This document shows, in pieces, positions 7,100 through 15,307 of a DNA stretch of 64,000 nucleotides. Positions within the stretch are counted from its first letter, which is position 1. Each line of letters opens with the position of its first letter. The translations under genes were made by a program, and so were the position numbers. The notes under the pieces are model-generated. The model saw only the letters and a list, made by a program, of their open reading frames with translations. It was not told the DNA's origin and made no database searches. This DNA comes from Pseudomonas tremae (lineage in GTDB: Bacteria > Pseudomonadota > Gammaproteobacteria > Pseudomonadales > Pseudomonadaceae): contig NZ_LJRO01000048.1 of the NCBI RefSeq assembly GCF_001401155.1, positions 1 through 64,000 of the forward strand. Direction: 5' to 3'.

Positions 7100-8611
7100 T
7101 TATCGAGATGTGCTCTGCCGAGTGAGCTCACGTCCTTGAGTGTCATAGCTATATACAGTAACGCGGTTCGGTTCAATTACCCTGATTGGCAGAAAACGAT
7201 CAGGGTCCCATTCGGTCGTGGTAGTGCGTGCCAAAGTAGTACCGCTAGCTTCGGTGCGGCTGATTTCCAGGCCGCGGTCGTTGTAGGCGTAGGTGCTGAT
7301 TAAGCCTATGGCGTCTGTTTTGGTCAGTACGAGGCCACGGTCGTTGTAGGTGTAGCTGGAGTTGCTGGCTTGACAGCCCGGTGAAGGCTCTCCGTCAATT
7401 GAAGTTACTCGCTTAACACCACCAATCTGTTGGTACCGATAGAGCGTTGTTTTACCCAACTCATTGGTTACTGTACTTGAACCGTCGGCATTGTAAGTGA
7501 CCTGTGTCAACCCGGCGGCTCCGCTGTGCTGACTGCTGATGGCTCGACCTTGATCATCATAGTTCCAAGTGGCAAACCGGACGCCTCGCTCGTCAATGAT
7601 ACCCGTAAGCAGCTTCTTATTCTCAGCCTCATATAGAAACTGTCGCACATCCGTGTGACCGCGGGACGTTACCTTCCTAGCCTTAAGTTGATCGCCATTG
7701 TATTCGTATTTGATTTCAAGCTCACCAGCAAGAAGACGTACTGGCTGCCCACGCAAATCAAGTGTGAGAGTAAGTTCGTGTCCCGCCCCCTGAACCCGAA
7801 CCGAATCTTCACCATAAATGATATTGTAGATATCCCTATTCGGAGTTGAGAGTTGCGTCAAGCGCCCCTTTGAATCAAAACTCATGTTCCTTCCAGAGGA
7901 TGAGGAGTAGGTCCAAGCACCGCCCTCTTTTTTAAGCAGGCCCAAATCGCTTGACTCTTGAACAATCACATCTCCTTTTACTTCGTAAAAAGTGGTAGTG
8001 CCATCTGATTTCACCAGACTGACTTTCGCTCCACCGTCAGTGAAAGACAGACGATCAGAAAACGTTGCCCGCCACAATCCATCCAGTGAATTATAACTCC
8101 TGCCAAAAATTAGGCTTCCATTTCGATAATCAACCTCATGCTGAAATTTATTTCCGGAGACTACGGAGATCGGATTACCGACACAGGCCAAATCTTGGGG
8201 CTTCCCTTTATCCTTGCTTTGTCCACACTCTCCGGAAATAAAATCGTAAGTGTGCCCTATCGCACACCCATCTCCGTAGCGAAGCGCCGAAAAATTTTCC
8301 GTAGTGTGAACTAGATCATATCCAGCATTTACTTCAGACACCAGTCTAAACGAAAAACGACATCCGACAGTCGCATCCCTATAAGAAGGATAAGTCACAG
8401 GATAGTAAATAGGTGTCGCCGTTATCGATCCCGGCACTAAAAGATATTGAGATCCCTCATAAGTGGTACGCTTCTCTACAATATGACGGCATGCAGCCAA
8501 AGTAGTTGAATAGTGAAATGCATCTGAGTCACTCCACGAATACTCTTCAGAAACTGCACCAAGAGAAAAAATAAAGCATACTAAACCCGCAAAAAATCGA
8601 ACAATCAACAT
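7100..8611 (-). CDS. RHS shell protein, first half (second copy), DUF6531-type
   Basis: The 503-residue protein has a signal peptide (MLIVRFFAGLVCFIFSLGAVS), a Cys-containing N-terminal region of about 120 residues, a DUF6531-like segment (NPISVVSGNKFQHEVDYRNG) and YD/RHS-type repeats up to the C-terminus. It ends after GRELTRQSTSR with no core-closing motif or toxin tip. Its C-terminal half is nearly the same as that of 12177-13685, while the N-terminal part has diverged. In the other copy the second shell gene follows after 26 bp; here only a DUF4279 gene follows. Without its partner this half-shell cannot deliver a toxin, but it may serve as a recombination donor. Confidence 0.85.
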   Translation of the reverse strand: MLIVRFFAGLVCFIFSLGAVSEEYSWSDSDAFHYSTTLAACRHIVEKRTTYEGSQYLLVPGSITATPIYYPVTYPSYRDATVGCRFSFRLVSEVNAGYDLVHTTENFSALRYGDGCAIGHTYDFISGECGQSKDKGKPQDLACVGNPISVVSGNKFQHEVDYRNGSLIFGRSYNSLDGLWRATFSDRLSFTDGGAKVSLVKSDGTTTFYEVKGDVIVQESSDLGLLKKEGGAWTYSSSSGRNMSFDSKGRLTQLSTPNRDIYNIIYGEDSVRVQGAGHELTLTLDLRGQPVRLLAGELEIKYEYNGDQLKARKVTSRGHTDVRQFLYEAENKKLLTGIIDERGVRFATWNYDDQGRAISSQHSGAAGLTQVTYNADGSSTVTNELGKTTLYRYQQIGGVKRVTSIDGEPSPGCQASNSSYTYNDRGLVLTKTDAIGLISTYAYNDRGLEISRTEASGTTLARTTTTEWDPDRFLPIRVIEPNRVTVYSYDTQGRELTRQSTSR

Positions 8612-8998
8612 TTCAATCTCACTCTTAAATAAAACACTATCTCTAGCATGGCTCAGTTCAAGCGTATTTGCATTTCATGAAATAATTGTATTTAGCTATC
8701 TGCGGATAGCGCTGTCTTTATTTGAACCGGGCTCCACAGCGCGAAGTATGCGGCAGGCTTTCTATTTTGAACAATCTTTTTTTGGCAAAAATTACATTTC
8801 GCACATAGGCTTAGGCTGGTATCGATCCAGCGTTTTTTAGTCACCTTTCCATCGAAAGTGCACCGCTAGGTCTCAAGTTCGCCGGCAGCTTGCACGGTTC
8901 TTGGTACTTTTCCATCGACAGATAAGCCACCCTCTAGCCAAAACCGTTATGGTTGAATGAATCTATAGTCATCAGCGTAACCGGGCGACATTGAAATC
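8612..8998. other. Intergenic stretch, no gene seen
   Basis: This AT-rich stretch lies between the membrane immunity gene and the second RHS half-gene. It must hold the promoter of the latter. An imperfect repeat of CTTTCCATCGA occurs near 8843 and again (as CTTTTCCATCGA) near 8908. No reading frame or known motif stands out. Confidence 0.4.
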
Positions 8999-9376
8999 CT
9001 AAAACTTATAACTTTTTCTTGAGAATTTTAATGAATATATCAGTAACGCAGTAGACAGAGATTCAGCTATCAGAAGCACTATGTATACACTTCTGTAGGA
9101 GTGCGTTAAAAATGCGAATAGTGCATAATGTATTAATAGTATTAAAACTCCCGCGGCAAGCGGTGTAGTAAGATTTCCTTTTCGCGCGTAGCGAGCAATA
9201 AACACCCACGTTAGCCAAGGAAAAAAACCAGCACCGAGTACTGAGAACTCAAAAAATTCCCACACCGTTCCATCTACCTCACGCCATCCAATATATCCAG
9301 AAAGCGATAGAGTTAGAAACACTGAAGTCGCTAGTGTTATGCAAATCACGCGTAGAAAAATAGTTATCTTCGCCAT
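8999..9376 (-). CDS. Four-helix membrane protein, probable immunity to the RHS tip
   Basis: The 125-residue protein has about four hydrophobic helices (residues about 8-28, 40-60, 74-92 and 99-117) with short charged loops and a basic C-terminus (LKFSRKSYKF). Its ATG overlaps the toxin stop codon by one base (TGATG), so the two are translationally coupled. Polymorphic toxin genes are almost always followed by their immunity gene. A membrane immunity protein suggests that the toxin acts in or across the inner membrane or is blocked there. I recognise no family, and the function is inferred from position. Confidence 0.65.
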   Translation of the reverse strand: MAKITIFLRVICITLATSVFLTLSLSGYIGWREVDGTVWEFFEFSVLGAGFFPWLTWVFIARYARKGNLTTPLAAGVLILLIHYALFAFLTHSYRSVYIVLLIAESLSTALLIYSLKFSRKSYKF

Positions 9377-12150
9377 CAATTTTGTCCACTACGTGGGACT
9401 GGGTTTGGCGGAATACCTTGTGGCCATAAGTTACCGCCGTAAAATAGTGGGCCAATACCCACATCACGAAAAACATCGTTATGGTATGCATCGATCATAT
9501 CACCAGTGACACCGTTTGACCCGCTATTAGAAGAAACATTTTTATCGTTAGATATTAGCTCAGCGCGAATTTTGTTGTAGATATCGGATTCAGATAAATC
9601 CGTCGTTCCACGTATCCAGGCGCTGGCTATGCCGACAGTAAGGAGACTGTTCACTGCACGATCTTCACCTTTACAAATATCTTCTGCTCGCTTGTAATAG
9701 TCACTTAGGTCGCCGGTGGTTTCGCATACTCGCTGCTCATAATAGCTGCAGACTCCCGTGTTTCCTCTCCCATTCCAATCCCAAGGAGCTAGCCCTCGAG
9801 GATCACTCCAACGCAGGGGGTTCGCACTAACATATCCGAATGTGTTGAGCCCACCACCCAATCCAATCGGATCACTCTGCACATACCGTCCTGTGTCCGG
9901 ATTGTAATCCCGGTGATAGTTATAGTTCAGCTGCGTTTGCGCATCGTAGATCTGTCCTGGAAACCGCAGCACGATGCTTGTAGCCTTGCCATCACCGTCC
10001 ACATCCTCTTCAGGCGCGCGTACACCATACGCATCGCTGTTCCAACCCCACAGCAGTGCCTGGGAGCTGTCTGTCGCCAATCTTGGTGTGTTCAGGTGAT
10101 CGACATGCAGGTAAATCAGTTTGCTGCTGCTCACCTCGCCCAGCGTTGAGAAGTTGGCCGTCAACTGAGCCAGCGGCATATTGTCCAGCCAGAACCAATA
10201 CTGACCACTGGTTTTCTGGCCGTTTCCATCGTAGAACGTTTGGCCGAGCAGCTTGCCGCTTGGGTCGTACAGGTAGGTGGTTGTGCCCGCCAACGTCTGG
10301 CTTCCCATCACGTAATCGCGTTTGATGATTCGCTGGCCTAGTGCGTTGTATTTGTAGTCGGCAATTTTGTAGATGTTTGCCTGATAAACCTCGCTCAGAC
10401 GGCCTTGGCTGTCGTAGGTGAATCGACGGCCATTGATCTGCGTGTGGTTACCCGCAGCGTCCACAGGCAGTGTGGAGCCATTGACGCTGGTCAGCCGGTT
10501 GCTGTCGCTGGCATAGGTTAAAGACTGAGTCTGCGTGGCATCACTTGTGGTCAGGCTGGTAGTGGTACGCTGAGTCCTGTTGCCTGTGGCGTCGAAGCTG
10601 TAGGCCTTTTTGAGGCTATTGGTCTGCTCCTGCGTCAAACGACCCAGCGCATCATATTCATACTGCACAGCCCCCCACAGACTGGTGGCTGTCTCGGCGA
10701 TGTTACTGTCAGCGTCGTACCGATAAGTTGTTTGCCAGTTGCCGACTTGCTGCTGGGTCAATTGATAGTCCTGGTCATAGGTTCTCGACAGCAGGATACC
10801 GTTGCCCCAGGTAAGAGAATTGACTGGACCAAAAGGCTGGTAGGAGATGTTGCTTGCCAGTGTTGCTGTCTTGTTACCGATGGCGAGTTTGATGCCCGTG
10901 ACCTGTGCCGCGCTGTTACGCGTGTAGGTCAGGTTGATATTCGATGGATAGCCGATCTGAATCAGATTGCGGGCGGCGTCATAACCGTAATTCAGCGTTT
11001 CGTAATAGTCGCCGCTGTTAACGCCCACCGAGCGATACTGCCTGACCAGATTGCCCTTGGCGTCGTAGGTATACGTCAGAACCCCGGCACTGTCCTGTAG
11101 ACCTGTGAGGTGGCCAATTCCGAGATTGCCATCAGCAGTCTGATCATAGAGAAACTTGATGTTAAGCGCAGGCGTGGCTGGATAGCTCTTACTGGTAAGG
11201 CGATTGAGCGCGTCGTAGGCGTACTCAGTCACAACCCCACGTGCATCAGTGCTGCGAATGAGATTGTTGGCCTCATCGTAGGCGTAAGTGCTGGTGCCGC
11301 CATCGGGGCTTTTGCTGCTGATGCGATTGCCTAAGCTGTCGTAGGTGTACAGCGTCGTCACGCCACGCGGGTCAACCACTTTGGTGACCTTGTCGTCAGC
11401 GTTGTAGCCCAAGGCAGTTACACCTTGCAAAGGGTCGACGATCTTGCTGACCCGATTCAAAGCATCAAACGCCTGCTGCGTTTTATGATTACGCGGAGTG
11501 GTATCGCTCGACTGATTGTCGTTCAGGTCATAGCTGTAGCGCTGCGTCTGATCATCAGCACCGACTACCCGGATCAATCGACCTAACTCATCGAACACCC
11601 TTCGCTGAAGGTGGACCACTGCGCCATTCGCGTCCTTGGTCCGCTCCGCCGTCCGGTTACCCATTGGGTCGAGGGTGTAATTGATGCTTTCACCAAGCCG
11701 ATTGCGCACCCCGATAAGCCTACGGGCATCGTCATAGCTGTACTTGACCCAGTTGCCATCCGCCGTGGTCACTTGCAACAGATCACCGACTTCGTCGTAA
11801 GCATACTGGGTTGTCGATGAATCAACAGTCAGGCTGGCCAGCCAGCCTTGAGGGGTGTAGCTGAGGGTCGTCACCACCCCGTTTGGGTCAGTGACACTTT
11901 GCGGATTGCCGTAGCTGTCGAAACTGGCAAGCGTATACACCTGACCCAGCGCATTGGTCACCGTTAAGAGGTTGCCTTGAGCGTCGTAAGCGTATTGAGT
12001 GACGTCATTCACGTCAGTGCGTGCGCCATCCACACTCGCAACCTGCCCGAGGGCTGTGTAGGTTCGGCTGATCGTGCCTGCCTGGGCAGAACATGCCAGC
12101 CAGGCGCAGGCAATACCTACTGCAGCCTTACGCAAGAAAGAAACGGTCAT
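9376..12150 (-). CDS. RHS shell protein, second half, with unrecognised C-terminal toxin tip
   Basis: The 924-residue protein begins with a signal peptide (MTVSFLRKAAVGIACAWLAC, cleaved after AQA). A long array of YD repeats (GNLLTVTNALGQ, YDALGRL and similar) and the RHS core terminus (YNPDTGRYVQSDPIGLGGG...NPLRWSDPRGL) follow. After DPRGL comes a 137-residue tip (DNA 9376-9789) that is visibly AT-richer than the core. It has Cys pairs early and no motif I recognise. The ATG at 12150 has AAGGA seven bases upstream and gives the signal peptide. An ATG at 12180 overlapping the upstream stop (ATGA) is the alternative start. The first half-shell gene lies directly upstream and the immunity gene downstream. 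Confidence 0.85.
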   Translation of the reverse strand: MTVSFLRKAAVGIACAWLACSAQAGTISRTYTALGQVASVDGARTDVNDVTQYAYDAQGNLLTVTNALGQVYTLASFDSYGNPQSVTDPNGVVTTLSYTPQGWLASLTVDSSTTQYAYDEVGDLLQVTTADGNWVKYSYDDARRLIGVRNRLGESINYTLDPMGNRTAERTKDANGAVVHLQRRVFDELGRLIRVVGADDQTQRYSYDLNDNQSSDTTPRNHKTQQAFDALNRVSKIVDPLQGVTALGYNADDKVTKVVDPRGVTTLYTYDSLGNRISSKSPDGGTSTYAYDEANNLIRSTDARGVVTEYAYDALNRLTSKSYPATPALNIKFLYDQTADGNLGIGHLTGLQDSAGVLTYTYDAKGNLVRQYRSVGVNSGDYYETLNYGYDAARNLIQIGYPSNINLTYTRNSAAQVTGIKLAIGNKTATLASNISYQPFGPVNSLTWGNGILLSRTYDQDYQLTQQQVGNWQTTYRYDADSNIAETATSLWGAVQYEYDALGRLTQEQTNSLKKAYSFDATGNRTQRTTTSLTTSDATQTQSLTYASDSNRLTSVNGSTLPVDAAGNHTQINGRRFTYDSQGRLSEVYQANIYKIADYKYNALGQRIIKRDYVMGSQTLAGTTTYLYDPSGKLLGQTFYDGNGQKTSGQYWFWLDNMPLAQLTANFSTLGEVSSSKLIYLHVDHLNTPRLATDSSQALLWGWNSDAYGVRAPEEDVDGDGKATSIVLRFPGQIYDAQTQLNYNYHRDYNPDTGRYVQSDPIGLGGGLNTFGYVSANPLRWSDPRGLAPWDWNGRGNTGVCSYYEQRVCETTGDLSDYYKRAEDICKGEDRAVNSLLTVGIASAWIRGTTDLSESDIYNKIRAELISNDKNVSSNSGSNGVTGDMIDAYHNDVFRDVGIGPLFYGGNLWPQGIPPNPVPRSGQN

Positions 12151-12176
12151 GCTCAGATCCTTGAAATAGAAAGTGC

Positions 12177-13685
12177 TCATCGGGATGTGCTCTGCCGAGT
12201 GAGTTCACGTCCTTGATTGTCATAGCTATACACAGTCACGCGATTGGGTTCAATTACCTTGATCGGGAGAAAACGATCAGGGTCCCATTCTGTGGTAGTG
12301 GTGCGCGCCAACGCAGTGCCGGTAGCCTCGGTACGGCTGACTTCCAGGCCACGGTCATTATAATCGTAGGTGGTAACCAAGCCTTTGGCGTCTGTTTTGG
12401 TCAAAACCTGGCCTCGGTCATTGTAGGTATATACCGAGTTGCTTGCAGGACAATTGGCCGAGGGTTCACCTTCAATAGAGCTAATACGTTTAACGCCCGA
12501 TATGTTTTTATATCGATAGACCGTTTTCTTACCGAGCTCGTTAGTAACAGTACTCGAACCGTCAGCATCATAGTTTATCTGTATTAGGTTGGCCCCACCG
12601 GCATGCTGGCTCATTGTAGACCTGCCTTGTCCATCATAAGCCCAAGTCGCAAAGCGAACCCCTCTTTCGTCTGATATTCCAGTCAACCAGCCAGTATTAC
12701 GCTCATCTTCATAGTAATATTTTCGGCTCGACGATGCACTGTTTTCTGTTTTCACGACCTCGATCAATCTGTTATACATATTGTATTTATAGTCAATACG
12801 CAGATTATTAACTGCCACAAATCTTAATTGACGCAACGGTGTTTCCATGAACTGAATGGATTCCCCCATTGTATTACTAATCACGACACTGCGATCAAAA
12901 CCAGCCGCGGCGTAGGCTAAATTATACTCCCCACCATGGGATGCGGTTGTTTTAACCAATCTTCCGTCTTCAGAAAAAAATAATACATTATTTGATGGAT
13001 CAGTATAGCGCCAGCCAGACTGTTGTAGCTCCGTTAAAATACCTGAATCGGTATCAGACTTATAACTACCATTCACCATATAAAAAACGGCTTCTCGCCC
13101 ATCGTCATGAATCAGCACCACAGACTCGGAACCGAAGTACAAGGAAGAAGAATAACTATGCCTCCAAAGGCCATCAAAACTGTTATAAAATCTATCTATC
13201 AAGATCGGACTCAGCACTCCAACGCTTAAATCATGCTCGTGTTGAAACTTATTACCATTAGCTGAGTTGATAGGATTTCCTACTTCGCTAGAGGGATTGC
13301 TACACAAAAGAGGTTCTAACGGTTTACCTTTTTGAGCGGTTTCTTTACATCTTCCTGTAGAGTGATCCAGCGAAGAGCCCGGTTTACAATCTATTACCAT
13401 GTGACTAGAGCCACCAAAAAAAATATCACTAATTCCATCATTCCCCCCACAGGCATAAAGTTCTACATCACCTATTTTTCCATTGTATCTATTGAGCTCT
13501 GGCTTATAAATTAGATCCGGGTGCATAGAATATGTCAGCTCGCAAACCTGTGAAGGATTATCAAAAACAACATACCAGCTAGAAGTCCAGAATGAAAACT
13601 GTTGCGCTTGCGCGGGAGTCAGCGAGAAAAAGGATATTAGCAATAAAATAACTTCTGCTCGATTGTTTTTGACTTTCTTGTTCAT
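12177..13685 (-). CDS. RHS shell protein, first half, DUF6531-type
   Basis: The 502-residue protein has a signal peptide ending near AQA (residues about 10-27), an N-terminal region with several Cys, a DUF6531-like segment (NPINSANGNKFQHEHDLSVG) and YD/RHS repeats to the end. Usual RHS proteins carry this segment and the closed core on one chain. Here the chain stops at GRELTRQSTSR, and the rest of the shell is encoded by a separate secreted protein starting 26 bp later. No frameshift links them, since both have signal peptides and ribosome binding sites (GGAGA before 13685). The same split with the same ending occurs at 7100-8611, so it is a stable design and not a mutation. Confidence 0.85.
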   Translation of the reverse strand: MNKKVKNNRAEVILLLISFFSLTPAQAQQFSFWTSSWYVVFDNPSQVCELTYSMHPDLIYKPELNRYNGKIGDVELYACGGNDGISDIFFGGSSHMVIDCKPGSSLDHSTGRCKETAQKGKPLEPLLCSNPSSEVGNPINSANGNKFQHEHDLSVGVLSPILIDRFYNSFDGLWRHSYSSSLYFGSESVVLIHDDGREAVFYMVNGSYKSDTDSGILTELQQSGWRYTDPSNNVLFFSEDGRLVKTTASHGGEYNLAYAAAGFDRSVVISNTMGESIQFMETPLRQLRFVAVNNLRIDYKYNMYNRLIEVVKTENSASSSRKYYYEDERNTGWLTGISDERGVRFATWAYDGQGRSTMSQHAGGANLIQINYDADGSSTVTNELGKKTVYRYKNISGVKRISSIEGEPSANCPASNSVYTYNDRGQVLTKTDAKGLVTTYDYNDRGLEVSRTEATGTALARTTTTEWDPDRFLPIKVIEPNRVTVYSYDNQGRELTRQSTSR

Positions 13686-14208
13686 GTAAATTCTCCATTT
13701 TAAAACTGTAATTCTTATGAAGGAAACCGAGCTTATATACTTAGATATCGATAGGTGGCTCTCTCTGTTTTTTCAAAGGAACTACTCGCACGTAGAGTTT
13801 TCACTCAATATTATCCCTTCAACTTAGGCGTCCACTTTTCTTTCATTTTATCAAAATGCATGCCCCGAATATTTTTCGTCATTGTTTGATGACTTGTTGT
13901 TTTTTTCGGCACATAAATTGAACAGCCGCGCTGCCCAGCCGATCGAGTTACGCTTCTGTCGTAACTCGTGCTACCAGAATAAACGCACCCTCTACAAGGT
14001 AATTTTTCTTGATGCTCAAAGCCTACACGTAGGTATTCGGACCTCCCATCCGATCATCATGCATATTTCGCCCGGCGTCCAGATCGTTTTTTGAAAACAG
14101 TTATAACTATTCTTGCGTTGGGCCAGGTGAGCAGAAGCAATCGCAAACGCGCGTTTCGACACCGATATAGCCCGCATCGGCGCAGACCACTTTTTCAACA
14201 CCGTGTAG
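13686..14208. other. Intergenic stretch upstream of the RHS operon
   Basis: AT-rich DNA that should hold the RHS operon promoter. A perfect 9-bp stem (CGAGTTACG, 7-base loop, CGTAACTCG) lies at 13944-13968 without a T tract. No gene is recognised. Confidence 0.45.
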
Positions 14209-14509
14209 CAGTTTGTCAACCTGCGTTTTGCCGTGGTGCTACTTACCCCCTGACGATGAGGGCTGCGCCAAGGGCGCTACGCCGGTACCGCGAGCCCGAC
14301 AGAACGTCTTGTTAGAGCTGGGTTATTTCCTCGGTCGTCTCGGTCGCGACAAAGTGTTTGCGCTGAAGCGCGGCACTGTGGAGATCCTCAGTGATTTCGC
14401 GGGTGTCGTTTGGGAGGCCAGGGACGGCAATGGGTGGAAGCAAACCTTGGGCCGTGAACTCGAAGCCGCCGGACATGCCATCGATTGGAACAAGGTCATG
14501 CGAGCGTGA
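14209..14509 (+). pseudogene. 3' remnant of a TIR-like nucleotide-binding protein gene
   Basis: The translation carries the end of the TIR-like (CAP12/PCTIR, PF10137-type) fold: FAVVLLTP in one frame, then PDDEG, RARQNVLLELGYFLGRLGRD, VFALKRG and FAGVVWEA in the next. The shift lies in a run of five Cs (14245-14249), where one extra C would explain it. The N-terminal half of the gene is missing. TIR-like proteins of this family occur in anti-phage and nucleotide-signalling systems. This one is dead unless the C-terminal fragment has kept a use of its own. Confidence 0.7.
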
Positions 14510-14732
14510 GCCAGCCGCTTGCTCTGTCTTCGCCAAGTATTAGCCTGCCGGCCATTGTGACAGGGGAGTGGGCGCATGCATGGCCGGCGCCGCGCCTAAA
14601 TCAGCTTTGATGAGGTGGAGCGCATCAGGGGCTGGAGCATCTGGTGCTAACGTCAGAATCCTCCCTCAAGCAGCGCCGACATGGGATGGCCGAACACGAG
14701 ATCCTGGTACTAAACGAAATTCCCACCCAACT

Positions 14733-14774
14733 GGGATAAAAAAACCGGGCCTTGAGCCCGGTTTTTTTTATCCC
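14733..14774. terminator. Bidirectional rho-independent terminator
   Basis: A-tract, ACCGGGC, loop CTTGA, GCCCGGT, T-tract, with GGGATA and TATCCC extending the stem at the outer ends. It can stop transcription in both directions: of the minus-strand membrane operon, whose stop codon is in the right arm, and of anything reading from the left. Confidence 0.9.
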
Positions 14775-15271
14775 ATCGCGGTTATCAGCTGCGATGTGAT
14801 ACGTTCCATATCGTGCGTTCGCACGGGTATGGTTATTGATGGATAGTCATAATTTCTAAATCGCAATATGACGTACTGGAAGTGCTTCTCTGAGGTTATA
14901 TCGGTGGCCCACTCTGTGATTTCTGAGAGTGGCATGACTTTTTGGATACCGTTGTAATCGTCGATCAAGACAGCCGTGCCTGCTTTTGGGTCTATTCCCA
15001 CGTAGCGACGGCCCGCTTCATCAGAAATCTGGACCTTGGCTGAAAAGCCCGCCGGAGCGATTGACATAACTATCTTATGCAGTCGCTCCGCGTAGCGGCT
15101 CTTTAAGGTTTTGATGAGCAAGCTGCCTCCAAACATCCAGACAAAGGTCAGGCCGATCAGCCCAAGCGGCCGCAGGGCGTGGCTATTATAGATAATTACA
15201 ATTGCTACCCAAACTATGATTAGGCTTAACATATTTCCTAACCAATGAATAATCTTAATTAAAGAAAGCAT
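14768..15271 (-). CDS. Hypothetical membrane protein (167 aa)
   Basis: I do not recognise the family. Residues about 12-28 and 35-53 form two membrane helices. The rest (about 55-167) is a soluble domain with a beta-rich pattern (GRRYVGIDPKAGTAVLIDDYNG), reminiscent of small PH-like or sporulation-type domains, but this is only an impression. It is the last gene of a three-gene operon behind the DotA/TraY gene (36 bp gap) and ends in a strong terminator. Confidence 0.7.
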   Translation of the reverse strand: MLSLIKIIHWLGNMLSLIIVWVAIVIIYNSHALRPLGLIGLTFVWMFGGSLLIKTLKSRYAERLHKIVMSIAPAGFSAKVQISDEAGRRYVGIDPKAGTAVLIDDYNGIQKVMPLSEITEWATDITSEKHFQYVILRFRNYDYPSITIPVRTHDMERITSQLITAMG

Positions 15272-15307
15272 AATTAACTCCCCTAGACAATATAATTAAT
15301 GAGCACA

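Noticed and set aside
12150..12180. Programmed frameshift or readthrough joining the two RHS halves
   Set aside because: Both halves have their own signal peptide and the second has a good ribosome binding site, so they are separate proteins.
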